A stretch of DNA of 64,000 bases from Cytospora piceicola (GCA_023375675.1 JALQBC010000045.1:124001-188000), one strand, 5' to 3'; positions 25,251-36,720 are shown, counted from the stretch's first letter. Numbers and translations are program-made. The notes: generated from the letters alone by a model not told the origin.

Positions 25251-26093
25251 CTTTTCTCCTTTTATTTATAGAACCTTTTTTATACTAGCTTTATACCTTC
25301 CGTTAAAAAGGTTGATGTTTGTTTTATAAGGCGGGCGAGTATAATAGAAAATTGTTGCCCTTAAGATTATGCTACCTGTTTTTAATTCTGATTAGCTCTG
25401 AATTATAATCATGCTGATTCGCTATAGCACCTGTCTAAAGGATCTGATTAGCTGTGAAAAGCAGTGATTTTAACCGTCGATCGGCTAAGAGAACTAGAGA
25501 TTGTAAGGCCTTTTTATACCTGCCGGAAGACTTATAGTTACTTTAAGGTCTTTAAATGCCTGCCGGAAGGCTTACAGTCACTTTAAGGCCTAGATAAGGT
25601 CGGACCTACGATAAGGCTTACGATTAGGTTCGAACTAGGATGCACGCTCGAGTTTAGTTCTGATTAAAAAGCACTTACCTAAGTCTGAATCTATAGAAAA
25701 AGGGCTATTAAACGGTATATTTAATTAGATTGTAGCCCTTAAGGTAGGCTTACTATTAAAGCTAATAGCTCTAATTCCTTACGTTTCTCAGGTTTCTTAG
25801 GTTCTTAACCCGAACCCTAGCCTTTCCCTTCCTCTATACTTACCTAGGCCTTTAGATTCGAACTAAGATGCACGCTCGAGTTTTAATCCGATTAAGACGT
25901 AGTTACCTAAATCTAAATCTGTAGAAAAAGGGCTATTAAACAGTATATTTAATTAAATCGTAGCCTTAAAGGTAGGCTTACTATTAAAGCTAATAGTTTT
26001 AATTCTTTAGGTTCTTAAAGTTCTTAACCCGAACCCTAGACTTTCCCTTTCTTTTTCTTTACCGAAGGCTTATATAACCCTTTAGATTCGAAT

Positions 26094-26175
<82 letters not shown>

Positions 26176-26185
26176 GGTAGGTATA

Positions 26186-26235
<50 letters not shown>

Positions 26236-26290
26236 GGTAAGTATATAAGTAAGTTAGCTAATAGGTTAGTTAGTAAAGTAGCTAGTAAGT
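26094..26290 (+). repeat. GTAA tetranucleotide tract in module X, copy A
   Basis: Nearly perfect (GTAA)n to about 26255, with GTAG and GTAT interruptions, decaying into TTAG/CTAG-type variants. The other two X copies carry the complementary TTAC/CTTA tract at 33370-33890 and 63000-63480, much longer and more degenerate. Confidence 0.9.
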
Positions 26291-26311
26291 TAGTTAGTTA
26301 GTTAATTATAT

Positions 26312-26393
26312 CGCCGCTTAAGGCTGTAGAGAAGACGATAGAGTAACGCCCGAAGGGCGTTACTCTATCGGATCCGGAGCAGCCTAAGCGGCG
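26312..26393. repeat. 82-nt cruciform in module X
   Basis: The inner part is a perfect 16-bp inverted repeat with a GAA loop (26336-26370; arms begin CGATAGAG). The outer arms CGCCGCTTAAGGCTG (26312-26326) and CAGCCTAAGCGGCG (26380-26393) pair with one bulged base. The inner stem survives in mutated form in copy C (about 62934-62967) and is absent from copy B, where the outer arm is followed directly by the tandem repeat. Confidence 0.85.
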
Positions 26394-26483
26394 TATCTAA
26401 CTATTTAACTAAATAGCTATTAAATTTCCGATCCTTCCTAACGGAAGGCCTTCTCGGCAGGCGGTCTTACCGCCGTTCCCTAG

Positions 26484-27781
26484 TTTATAAAGAGAAACGC
26501 TTTACCTCTTATTCTTACCTTTTATTTGTAACTACCTGCTTATAACGGCTTTTAATATTTACTTCTTTTTATATCCGACTTACTTTCGTTTTTATATACT
26601 ATATAGTACTTTCTTTATTTATACTATATAATAAGCTATAAAAAAAACTACGTTATAATAATATAATATTCTTTAGCTTACGATACTCGGTTTTCCTTTA
26701 TTTTAATAGCTCGGCTATAAAAGGTAATACCGGTTAAAGCTTTATAGCTTATTAAAACGATACTTACGTTTACTATAACGGTAACCTTTTTTTATAATCG
26801 GAGGTTTTTAACGTTAAGATCCGAAAAGCCTTTAAGGCGGTTAACTAAGCTTTAGCGATATTTTATATAGCTATTTTTACGCCCTTTTAATACTACGTTT
26901 ATATCGATAATACTTCGGTTATTTAAAGTATTACCGGTTATATACTAAATAGTTTTTAATATAAGTTCTTACTTTTCTAAGAAATAGTTTTTTATATTTT
27001 AGCTCCGGTTTTTATTATTTAAAGCCTTAGCTATACCGATATTAAAGGTAATAAAAAGGCCGACTAAATCGTTAAAGCTACTATATAAAGTAAGTATCTC
27101 GATAAATTAGATAGACTATACCTTATAAATACTATACGTAAAAGACTAAATATATTTTTTAAGTAAAAAGACGAAATAAGTAAAAGCGAAAAATTTACTT
27201 CGATTATTAGTAAAATATAAGCATATTAATTAGTTATTAAAAGTAAGGCTTATAAGCTACGATCTTGCTATTAAAACTTACGTTCTTCTAATAGGTATTT
27301 TATAAGTATTTAACAAAACGTTTAAGCTATAACGACTTTATCGTTTACTATAAACGATTTAAGTATATATACATATATAGGCTAGCCGTATAAATATAAG
27401 TAACTACAATAACTTAAGTATTTCCTTAAATACTTATATACTACGATCTTTTCGAGAAAGAAATAAAGCAGGGTAATTAAACGTATCTTAAGCTAATTAA
27501 GGTAAAAATAATTCTAAGCCTTCGTTATAGACTTAAGTATTTATAGTACTCTCTTTAATAATAAAAGCGATATAAAGTAATATAACCTTTTTAGTTTTTC
27601 CTTTTTCTTATATAACCTTTATTAGCTAAGCCCGGACCTTTCGAAATAGATAATTTAGCAGTTCGTATCCGTTTTCTTCTATTTATACGGCGATAAAGGG
27701 GTACTACTCCCCCCGTCTAAAGACGCCCTGCGGAAGGTATTATATATATACACATACACACAGACGTAAATAACATTATTA
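26484..27781 (+). mobile_element. 5'-truncated LINE (non-LTR retrotransposon)
   Basis: About 1.3 kb flanked by a 15-bp duplication of Gypsy sequence (20913-20927 and 27782-27796), with only the Helitron-like element between its 5' end and the left duplication. The plus strand encodes an RNase H domain of the kind found at the C-terminus of fungal Tad-type LINE ORF2 proteins. The 3' end is an AT and CA-rich tail (TATATATATACACATACACA near 27744). Truncation at the 5' end is normal for LINE copies made by target-primed reverse transcription. A short hairpin GGGG-TACTA-CTCCCC lies near 27697-27713. The family name cannot be fixed from RNase H alone. Confidence 0.7.
26680..27180 (+). pseudogene. 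LINE ORF2 RNase H domain relic
   Basis: In one plus-strand frame I read, in order, a beta-strand block with F-SSAIKGN, then EVFNVKIRKAFKAV (compare E-F-AE--A---A in LINE RNase H), then YIDNTSVI (the DN-SVI active-site segment), and DIKGNKKAD (consensus HxGIxGNExAD) at about 27039-27065. Stops are TAA/TAG at CAA/CAG/TGG-type sites. Active-site residues are only partly preserved. The RT part is missing through 5' truncation. Confidence 0.75.
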
Positions 27782-27796
27782 TTTAACTACTACGAT
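27782..27796. repeat. 15-bp target duplication of the LINE, right copy
   Basis: TTTAACTACTACGAT, where the interrupted Gypsy G pol sequence resumes. See 20913-20927 for its partner. Confidence 0.75.
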
Positions 27797-28800
27797 CTTT
27801 AAGTCTTATATTCGGATTTCTCTTAATAAGATAGTATATCCGAGAAAGTCTACTTTCTTAACGTAAAAGAAACTCTTTTCTAGTTCTATTAACAGTTTTA
27901 CGTTCTATAATACTTCTAACACTTAATATATATACTCCTTATATTTACTTTCGTTTTTAAAGTAAATAAGAATATTATCGAAGTATATAACGACAGTAAT
28001 ATTTAAATATTCTCGTAATATATAGTTAATTATAGATTAAAATATAGTTAAAGTATTAATAAACTTAAATAGTATTATTAAGTACTCGTAATATTTATAA
28101 TATATTCTAAACACTGTTTTCTATTCTTTTCTTTCTTTTATTCTAATTAGATTATAAGCTTCTTTTAAGTTTAAAACTATAAAGATTTTTACTTTATATA
28201 GTCTGTTTCTAAGTTCTCCGATTGAAAATAAAAGGTATTTGTTTTTAACAGTAATTTCGTTAAGCTATCGATAGTTAACGTATAGTTTTAACTTTCTATT
28301 TTTCTTTAATATAAATAAGATTAAATATCTTACCGGCGATATTAATCGTTATATATAACCTTTTGCTAAGTTTTCGTTTAAGTACTTCTGGAATATCTTT
28401 AGTTAGTTTTTATTTAACTTATAAATCTATTAAAACTTTAGCTATATTCTTTTTTTAAGGTATTTTATAATTCTATTAAGTATATTCGAGTAGTTTAGTA
28501 TTAAAGACTTTTAAAAATAACTTAGTATATCTTTTATATTTTTTAAAATATAATCTTTAAGTTTTTTCTCTACCTTTTTAATTTTCTATAGGTAGCTTAT
28601 AAATTATTTAAGTAGCTTTTTTATTCGTTTAACTATTTCTTTATATTTATATTATTATTATTAATATATAGTAGTTCTTTATTATATTATTATAATTATT
28701 CTTATTATTAATAGCTTAGCTTTCTGTTATACTTATATCTTATACTTATATACTTCGATATTATAAATTATTTAAATTATAGCTATTAACTATTATTTTC
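27797..28800 (-). pseudogene. Gypsy G reverse transcriptase relic
   Basis: The minus strand at about 27900-28130 reads KTVF followed by YEYLI, an F-N block where the family has MPFGLTNAP, FQSIINYILREYL, then VVIYFDNILIYF where YLDDILIY is the catalytic box. A long stretch is in one frame. It matches the plus-strand copy at 54250-54480 residue for residue apart from RIP-type changes. The upstream RT part and probably protease continue to about 28800. Confidence 0.85.
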
Positions 28801-31800
28801 TTTTAATTACGTTAACTTTTTTAATTATCTTTTTAGCTTATTATAATAATACTAAATACAGTTATATAATATCTAATTTATTTAAAAGCTTTAATTATAC
28901 TTCTTTAGTAATATAATCCTTCTTTAAAGTATCTTTTTTCGGTATAGCTCTTAAAGCTTAAGTAGTTCTTTAAACTCTTTTAAAAGTATTATTAGGTATA
29001 TTTAAATGCTATTTTCTTAAGCTATTTTTAAAAACTAAACCTTTTTTTTAACGTTATTAATTATCTTTTTAATTAAGGTATACCTTACTTAGTTAATCTA
29101 GATAGTAATCTAATTAATATATAGGTTATATTTTTAAAGCTGTATAATACTTAATATTACGTTATAGTTTAAAAAGTCTATAATATTAAAGCTAAAATTC
29201 TTATAGTATTATTAGATAGTAATAAAGAAATAATTAGTTTCGTTATTAATTTATCTGTTACTATAAATAACGTTAGTTTTTTCGATCGTTTTTAGTTAGT
29301 ATAGTTCTTTGTTTTTATAATAAGCTAATTAGTATTTATTAACTACTTTTAAAAAGATAAAGTTCTTTTAAACGCTATTATTTAGTAGTATATATAATTT
29401 AGTTTTACTAATTTATATTTCTAGTTAGAAGTAGTTATAATTATAAATACTTATTACGTTAAAAAACCGTTTTAGTTCTTTACTATTAAATAGTTCTGTT
29501 CTTAATAGTTTAACTTGTTTTTTACTTATTCCGTTACTTACTATATTAAGTTTTTAGCTTAGTCTTATTTTTCTTTAAAAAGTGTTACTTTATAGGTCTT
29601 TTAAAGAGGTATCGTTCTTTCCTTTAAATCTTCTTTTTAAAACGTCTTTTTTAAAACGTTTTTAAGTAGCTGTTTTAAAGCCCGAAGTCGGTTCTTTTCC
29701 GATCTTCGCCTATCTCGAATTTATATTATTTTATACTATTCTATATATTTATATTAAAAATAAATATAATAGGTATTTAACAGATAGTTTTTAATAATAG
29801 ATTTTATTTTTATATAGTTTAAAAGTAAATATTCTTTATTAAATATAAAGATAACATAGTCTTTTAAGTTTCCTTTATCCGTTCGGTAATAATACTAAAT
29901 AATATTATTATATCGGTAGGCTTATAGAATTAGTATATTTATATATTGTTATAAAACAAAGTCGTTTTATACCTTATAAAGGTAATATACTTTATATTTA
30001 TTATCGATATATAAGATTTAAACAACTTATATTATATATTATATATTTTTTAAAGTTAAGTAAAACTAATCGTTTTATTATCCCGTTTTGTTATAAATAG
30101 CTTTTACGGTTTCCTTTATCGATACGCTATATATAATAAATTTAACGTTATTTTTATAAGAGGTAAGATTTATTATATTATTTAAAAAGTAACGTAAATT
30201 GTTTAATATATATTAAAGTAATACCGGGTTCTTTTCTATTATTTTAATAATTTATTATACTTCTTTTTCGGTAAGGTTACTTATAATATTATTATCGATT
30301 TACTTATTAAAATCGTTCTTACCTTTTTATATATCTTTTAAACCTATATCGTTATATAGTTTAAGTTTTTATAATTCTTTTTTTAAAATTAATCGGTTAA
30401 TAATATCGATTATTATTTTTCCTTTTTTAATAAATTTAGGCAATTTATTCTTTATTTCTTTATAGTATTTTACTTACGATTTTTAAGGCTTATATCTATT
30501 TAAAAGGTTTTTCTTTTTCGAAAGTAGTTATATAGCTAATACTTATTTTTACTTTAGTTTTTTAAGTATTAAGAAAGATAATAATATTATCTTAATATAG
30601 TTTAAATAAGATTTCCTTTTTATAGTCTGTAAGGGTTTTTTAAAAGCTTTACTTATCTTTTAAGTCTTTTTTAGTTATTTTTATTAAATAGTCGGTATTA
30701 AAGTAATCTAAGTCGCTATTTTAAATAACTATATTATATAGTATTTCTTATTTTCTTATTATAAAGATTCGGTATTTTACGTTATCGTTATACCGGTATC
30801 TTTTAAATATAAGTTTTTATATTTTCTTTAACTTATTTTAATAGTTTTATATAAAATATCTTTTTTTACTATAATTAAAGTATTCGAGTTTCGATTTATT
30901 TTTACGTTCGGTTATATTAAGTTTTATAAGTTTTATATATTATTTATATATAATACTATTACGATTATTCTTTTTACGTTAAAACTTCTTTCCGGTATTA
31001 AAAATATATAGTTTTTAATAAAACTTATTAGTTAGCTTAAGCCTTTATTTTTCTAGTTATTGTTTATATAGTCGGTTATCGATTTAAACTACTTTTTTTA
31101 TATAGTTAATAAAGTTTTTTAATCTATTTTCTTTAGTTAGTTTATCTTTAATATTATCTTTTAGTCTGTTATAGAATAATATTATTAAAAGTTTATCGGA
31201 CTATTTTAACCTTATAAAGAGTTATTAGAAATCTGTTAAGTAATTAAATATTAAAGTTTATTATTTATATTTAGCTAAGTTTTATTTTACTTATTATTTT
31301 TCTTTAAGTTTATTAAAAACCTTTTTAAGTACTTTTATAAATAAAACGTAGTCCCGGAAAATATCGATAGTACTATCTTTTTTAAATAAGTTATAGTCGT
31401 TCTTTAAATAGTTACGTATAGTAAGTTTAAACTAAATAAAAGCGTTTCTTTTAAATAAGATAGCTATAAAAAAGATCTTATCGCTTTCTATTATAAAGTC
31501 GTTTTTATAATATTAAAAGTAAGCTTTAGTTATTATAAAAAACCTTTATAAAGTTCTTTTAATACCGTTAAAAGCTTTAAGCTTTTCGAGTTTAATAGCT
31601 TTATATAAAACCTTCCTTTCTTCTTTTTTTTATTTTCTTTATTAGCTATTAGTTTATTATACTTACTTTAAAGATCTCTAATTAAAGTAAAGGCTTCTGT
31701 AAGCCTTTTACTATCGGTTATACAGATATTAAGTATTATAATAAAGTATCGGAATATTATTTAATAGTATATATTAAAACCGTATTAAATAAAAGTTATT

Positions 31801-31804
31801 AAAA
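28801..31804 (-). pseudogene. Gypsy G gag/protease region, unreadable
   Basis: By position between the RT and the 5' LTR this must hold gag and protease of the minus-strand element. It is strongly mutated; I can follow the alignment to 53300-53630 of the second copy near 28750-28900, but I see no CCHC knuckle or DTG/DSG protease motif. No other gene is apparent. Confidence 0.5.
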
Positions 31805-32270
31805 TATAATAATTATAATATAACCTTTATAAAAGTACTTATTATAACCGGTAAGGTTTATATTATTAATAGAATATATATATAAAAGATAAATAATATT
31901 CCGAGCTTTATTTATTATAATAATTAAAAGGTAATAAAACTTATTAAAAAAAATAATATTTAAATTAATAACTAAACAATAACTATAAAAGCTGTCTAAG
32001 TAATAGTAATAACTATATTATATATCTGTTTCTTTAGTATAGCTCGATAATTCTATTATCGAGTTTTTCGAATTTTAATATAAAACTTAAAAGGTTAGTT
32101 TTTAAGTCTTTTAAGTTATCTTCCTTTATAATTTTAACTTTAATAGGTTACTTTAGTTAGCCGGAACTCTTTTATAAAGATTCTGTCTGTTCCGATATAC
32201 TAGCTCTACTTAAGCTATATATATCTTCTAACTATATAACCTCTTAGTAACCTAACCTTAAGTTATAACA
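31805..32270 (-). repeat. Gypsy G 5' LTR (right)
   Basis: 466 bp, ending AGTTATAACA directly before GATAT at 32271-32275. It is less mutated than the left LTR at several CA/TG sites. Confidence 0.88.
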
Positions 32271-33241
32271 GATATTTATCGACTTAAAGCTATAAGATAT
32301 CTTTATAAGTAAACAAAACGTTTAATAAGGTTAGTATAATAACCTTTACTATATATACTATCGAAAACCTTTATTAAATAAACGTTACTAGTAAATATCT
32401 GTTAATAAACTTTTAAAAAGACCTTAAAAATTAAAATAAAAATATATTTAAGTTAATTACTTTTACTTAATAATATAAAATAAAGATCTTTTTAAAAGAA
32501 TAAGAGATTTATATAAGCTTATATAAACGTTACTTTACCTTTTAACTACTAGATATTATAATAATAAAAAAGCTATTAATATAATAAACAATAAAAACAA
32601 AAACAGAATAGTTCTTTCCCGATATAAAAGTAAAATAATAAACGAGATAAGCTACTATTAATAAAGTAAAAAAGTAGCTAAAGTCTTTTATAGGTAATAG
32701 TTATAACCTTTTTCTCTTTTAGCTTATAAACGATAATAATAATGTAATACCGTTTATCGAAAAAGATAAATCGTTAGCGGTTTTACTTTTCGGAAAGGAA
32801 TAAAGACGATAATCGTTATATTACATACCGTTACTTTCTCTTTTTTTAAGCCTTTATTATAATCGAAAACGTAAATGTTACCGTTACTATAAGATATAAG
32901 GCTATTAATAGGCTTTTAAAGCCCGGCGTAAGTTATTACGTTATAAGATTAACTTTAAAATTATCCGAGCTTTTCTTTTTTATAATTATATACGCCGGCT
33001 AGTATATTATACTATTAATAAAAAACTATATACTCTCCGGTTTTTAAATACCTTTATAAGCCGCTTTATAACCTTTATAAAACTTTCTTTTCTCGTTAAG
33101 TATTTAATTATATATTAAAACTAGAAAAGATTATAGCTTTCTTAAAGGCTTAAGATATAGATAAAAAGTAAACTGAAAAGCTTTATAACTTATTAAACTA
33201 TAAGCTAAAGATCTTTATAAATCTTTACTATTATAGTAATA
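32271..33241 (+). mobile_element. Copia H, first copy, continuation after Gypsy G
   Basis: It resumes with GATATTTATCGACTTAAAGC, exactly where the first part stopped at 17400. The same sequence is uninterrupted at about 37885 and 42405 in the other H copies. It matches them up to about 33235, where element E copy B begins. The frame is unreadable, probably gag. Confidence 0.8.
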
Positions 33242-33738
33242 CTAGGGAACGGCGGTAGAACCGCCTGCTAAGAAGGCCTTCCGTTAAAAAGGATCGGAAA
33301 CTTAATAGCTACTTAGTTAGATAGTTAGATACGCCGCTTAAGGCTGCGGAGAAATATTTATTTATTTACTTTATAACTAACTAATGTATTAGCTAATTTA
33401 TATATTTACTTACTTACTTACTAACTTACTAGCTATCTTAATAGCTAATATATTAACTAACCTACTTACTTACCTACTTACTTAGTTACCTACTTACTTA
33501 CGTACTTATTTATTTATTTACTTACTTACTAGTTAATTTAATAGCTAATTTACTAGTTAACTTACTTACTTACTTACTTATTTATTTATTTAGTTAATAG
33601 CTTAGTTATTAACTAACTAACGTATTTCTTTACTTATTTATTTACTTACTTACTTACTTACTAACTTACTATCTAACTTACTAGCTAAATTACTAGCTAA
33701 CTCACTTACTTACCTACCTACTTACTTACTTACCTACC

Positions 33739-33769
<31 letters not shown>

Positions 33770-34409
33770 CTACCTACTTACTTACTTACTTACCTATTTA
33801 ATTACTTATTTACTTATTTAATAGCGAATTTACTTACTAGCTAACTTACTAACTAACTTACCTGCTTACTTACTTACTTACTTATTAACTTAATTCGAAT
33901 CTAAAGGCTTATATAAGCCTTCGGTAGAGAGGAAGCGAAGGAAGGGCTAAGGTTTAAGTTAAAAACCTTAAGAACCTACAGAATTAAAACTATTAGCTTT
34001 AATAGTAAGCCTATTTTAAGGGCTACGATTTAATTAAATGACCTGTTTAACAGCCCGTTTTCTATAGATTCAGATTCAAGTAACTGCTTTTTAATCGGAT
34101 TAAAACTCAGGCGTGTATCCTAGTTCGAAGCCTTATTGTAAGTCTGACCTTATCTAGGCCTTAAAGTGACTGTAAGCTTTCCGGCAGGCAGTAAAAGGCC
34201 TTATAATCTCTAGTTCTCTTAGCCGTTCGACGGCTAAAATCACTGCTTTTCACAGCTAATCAGATTCTTTAGACAGGTGCTGCAGCGAATTAGCATAATT
34301 GTAATTTAGAGCTAATCAGAATTAAAAACAGGTAGTATAAATTTTAAAGGTATAATTTCTGTATGCTCGCCCGCCTTATAAAATAAACATTAACCTTCTT
34401 AGCGGAAGG
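33242..34409 (-). repeat. 3' module X of element E, copy B
   Basis: Same order as copy A, reversed. The inner cruciform stem is missing, and the tetranucleotide tract (CTTA/TTAC, about 33370-33890) is long and degenerate. A short palindrome TTAGCCGTTCGACGGCTAA (34219-34237) is conserved in copy C and slightly altered in copy A. Confidence 0.65.
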
Positions 34410-36720
34410 TATAATCCGATCCGGTATATAAAGAGTAAAGTACTTAAATAATAGCTTTAAAAACGTTAAAAAAGATAAGGTTTATAATATTATTAAGGTT
34501 ACAAATAAAAGCGAAAAGGTTAAAAGCTATAAAGCTAGCGTTATCAGCCTATATAATAATCTAGTAACTTAGCTTTATATAATAACTATAATTAAGCTAT
34601 TAAGTTTAGTAAATAGCGTTAAAATCGCTTATAATAATAAAGTTATAAAAACCGTTTAATATTTTAATTATTTTACAATTTAATCGGTTTCTAATTATTA
34701 GCGATATAAATCCATAAACGTAATACCGTTAATAGAAATAATATAGTAGTATAATAGGTTAAACGGATAGCTAATATACTAAGTAATATAAGGATTTTCT
34801 AATATAAGTAATAATATAAAAAGCTATAGTTTAATCTTTTACCGGTATAAAGATATTAAAGCCCGAGTAGGTTTTAATAAAGTAACGTTAGTTTTTAAAC
34901 TTAGCTTGTAAGTCTTAAATAAAAACTATTTTAGCACCGACGTTATAAGTTAAATTAAAGGTAATATTATAAGTAAAGCCGGAAGCTTAAACATTAGCTT
35001 AAAACGTAATAAGCTTTTTTAAACAACGTATATTAGTCGGTATAAAAGCCGGATTTATTAATAAGGTATTTATAGTAAGTTAAGCAGGACGATATATATA
35101 GTAAAACGGTTAAGATTAAATGGGCGGTATATTATTTAAAGAGGAAAAGAAGTAGTAACGTTTTAAACTACTTCCGATATAAGTTTAAAAAGATCGGTAT
35201 AAATCAGGTCTAGTTTATCGGTAACGACGTCGGCCGGGAATACCGATATAATCAGGTATATAGCTTAGAATTTCTTGGCTTTAAGCTTATATAAAGCCTA
35301 GAACTATTATATAATAAGGCGAGAAAGTTAGCTATTTTTATATTTGAAACGAACCGAGTAACTAAAAAAGCTTATAACGTATAAGCTTTAATAGTTAACG
35401 TATTATAAAAGGTTTTTATAAAGTAATTTATAATAAAACTTATTTATAGTTAAAGTATCGTTTTATATAAGTATAGCTATATAAGTTATAAAGGTTTATA
35501 TACCGGATATATTATATAACCTATATTTTATATTTAAAACTTCGGGCTAATAAAAAAACCGAAAAGCTAAAAGCTAGCTTAAAGTAGCGTAAAAAAAGTA
35601 TTTAATTATAATTAGAAGATTTATCGAAGTAATATTAAGAAAGTCGGTAATTAATAAAGGCTTATCTAGTAGCTGTCTTTACTTCGGTTAGAAAAAAAAC
35701 GGCAGATTATAATAAGTATTCAGGCTATAATTATTATATATTATAAGGTAATAGGTTTAACTTTAAGGTTATAGCTATTAAAGAATAGTTAAAAAGTAAA
35801 AAGATAGGTTTATATAAATTAGTTAAAAAGATAAAACGTAAAGTTAATATAAACTTTCTATATATTTATTATTTAATTCGAAGTAAGGCTTATAATAGTT
35901 TAAATAACGACTTTAACTTTTATAAAAGAAATATTATACTATTTATATATATATATAATCTATAGAAAAGCTTAATTATTAGTTTTAAGCTTAAACAGTT
36001 TAGCTAAATAAGTAAATTAAGTTAAAGTTTAATATAATAGTTATAGTTAATATATAATATTATTTAAAGTAAAAGTTATATATTTTATAATTATAGTAAA
36101 AGTATAAAGCGCTGTAAAAGTAAGTAAATACGGCTTTATAAAATATGAAAGGGCTATTAAGGCTGTAAATAAGGTAAGTAACGTTAGTTTAAAGCTAGTA
36201 AGAAATAATAGCTTAAAAGCTACTATAATTATTAAGTTAATAGCAGGTCGGGCTAGCTGTATAAGCGTATACTATAAAGCGTTATATATTTAAAATACTT
36301 ACTTTAATTAAACGTTAATAGTAAATATAAATAATAAAGTATAGAATATTATAGCGATAGCTATAAAACCTTTAGTATAAGCTTATATATCTTTCTTTTC
36401 CGCCTATATTAAAGTAATAATAGAATATTAAAAGGATAATTAAAACGATTATACCGGTTAAGGTTTTTATTATATAAGAAAGCTAGTAAAAGAAACAGGT
36501 TCGACCTAATTATTTAAGATCTTAGCTGTTTATAAGGTAATATTTATATTATAAAAAAGACGCGATATAGATATAGTAATAAGCCGGGTAACTAAAAAAG
36601 GGGTATAGGCTATATTAGCGTAATAAGATAAGCAGGGTATGTGTAAAGCGTAGGTAATAAGGTAAAGATCTAGTCTATAGTATATAAAGCTCTCTTTAAG
36701 GATAGGGCCCTAGGTGTTAT
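34410..36720 (+). pseudogene. unidentified reading frame in element E, copy B
   Basis: Shortened copy of the frame described for copy A. The clearest stretch is 36139-36285, where the plus strand gives YGFIKYERAIKAV, an NSLKA block and GRASCISVYYKALY, closely matching copy A. A second conserved stretch near 35715-35775 gives GYNYYIL and FKVIAI. I do not recognise the family. It is broken by stops. Confidence 0.4.

Larger units (their letters stand above)
20929..26483 (+). mobile_element. Helitron-like element E, copy A
   Basis: 5555 bp running from A|TCCTTCTTCC at the left to CTAG|T at the right, with no target duplication. Six bases before the terminal CTAG lies a perfect hairpin, GGCGGT-CTT-ACCGCC (26460-26474). 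TC at the 5' end, CTRR at the 3' end, a GC-rich hairpin just upstream, and insertion between A and T are the classical Helitron hallmarks. Copy B (33242-36754) has the same two ends in opposite orientation. The 3' 1.19 kb (25296-26483) is a non-coding module with a tandem repeat and a cruciform. The rest holds a decayed reading frame. I could not recognise the Rep (HUH) or Pif1-type helicase expected in an autonomous Helitron, so the class rests on the termini alone. Confidence 0.65.
25296..26483 (+). repeat. 3' module X of element E, copy A
   Basis: A non-coding module of about 1.19 kb, shared with 33242-34409 and 62836-63980 (both inverted relative to this one). From left to right: a hairpin CCTTCCGTTAAAAAGG (25296-25311); about 780 bp of moderately mutated sequence in which many CA/TG survive; a GTAA/TAAG tandem repeat (about 26094-26290); a cruciform (26312-26393); CCTTCCTAACGGAAGG (26433-26448), the inverted counterpart of the first hairpin; then the terminal hairpin and CTAG. 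Subterminal inverted repeats plus a microsatellite and a 3' hairpin resemble Helentron-derived non-autonomous elements such as DINE-1 in flies. That is an analogy, not a homology claim. Confidence 0.65.
17401..32270 (-). mobile_element. Gypsy G, chromodomain LTR retrotransposon, nested insertions inside
   Basis: Two 466-bp LTRs at 17401-17866 and 31805-32270 begin TATAATAATT (TGTA... before RIP) and end AGTTATAACA. The target duplication GATAT lies on both sides (17396-17400 and 32271-32275). The span is 14,870 bp, but about 6.9 kb of it is later insertion (Helitron-like 20929-26483 and LINE 26484-27781), leaving roughly 8 kb of Gypsy. Coding is on the minus strand, so the right LTR is 5'. 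Reverse transcriptase lies at about 27900-28130. Integrase and chromodomain lie at about 18840-20300. The gag and protease region should be 28800-31804, where I cannot read clear motifs. The plus-strand sister copy at 52.5-58.5 kb gives the uninterrupted order. Confidence 0.9.

Noticed and set aside
25600..25660. tRNA gene suggested by GGTTCGAAC (25627-25635), similar to a B box
   Set aside because: No A box or cloverleaf around it; it is part of module X and altered in the other copies.
26094..26290. CRISPR-like array
   Set aside because: Simple tetranucleotide repeat without spacers, in a fungal genome.
20929..27781. Element E as a LINE with the 15-bp duplication
   Set aside because: The duplication and RNase H belong to the 1.3-kb segment 26484-27781; E has its own ends, shared with copy B, which lacks the LINE part.
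25296..34409. A 9-kb DNA transposon with 1.18-kb terminal inverted repeats
   Set aside because: The two inverted repeats are 3' modules of two separate E copies; the sequence between them belongs to a LINE, a Gypsy and a Copia with their own boundaries.
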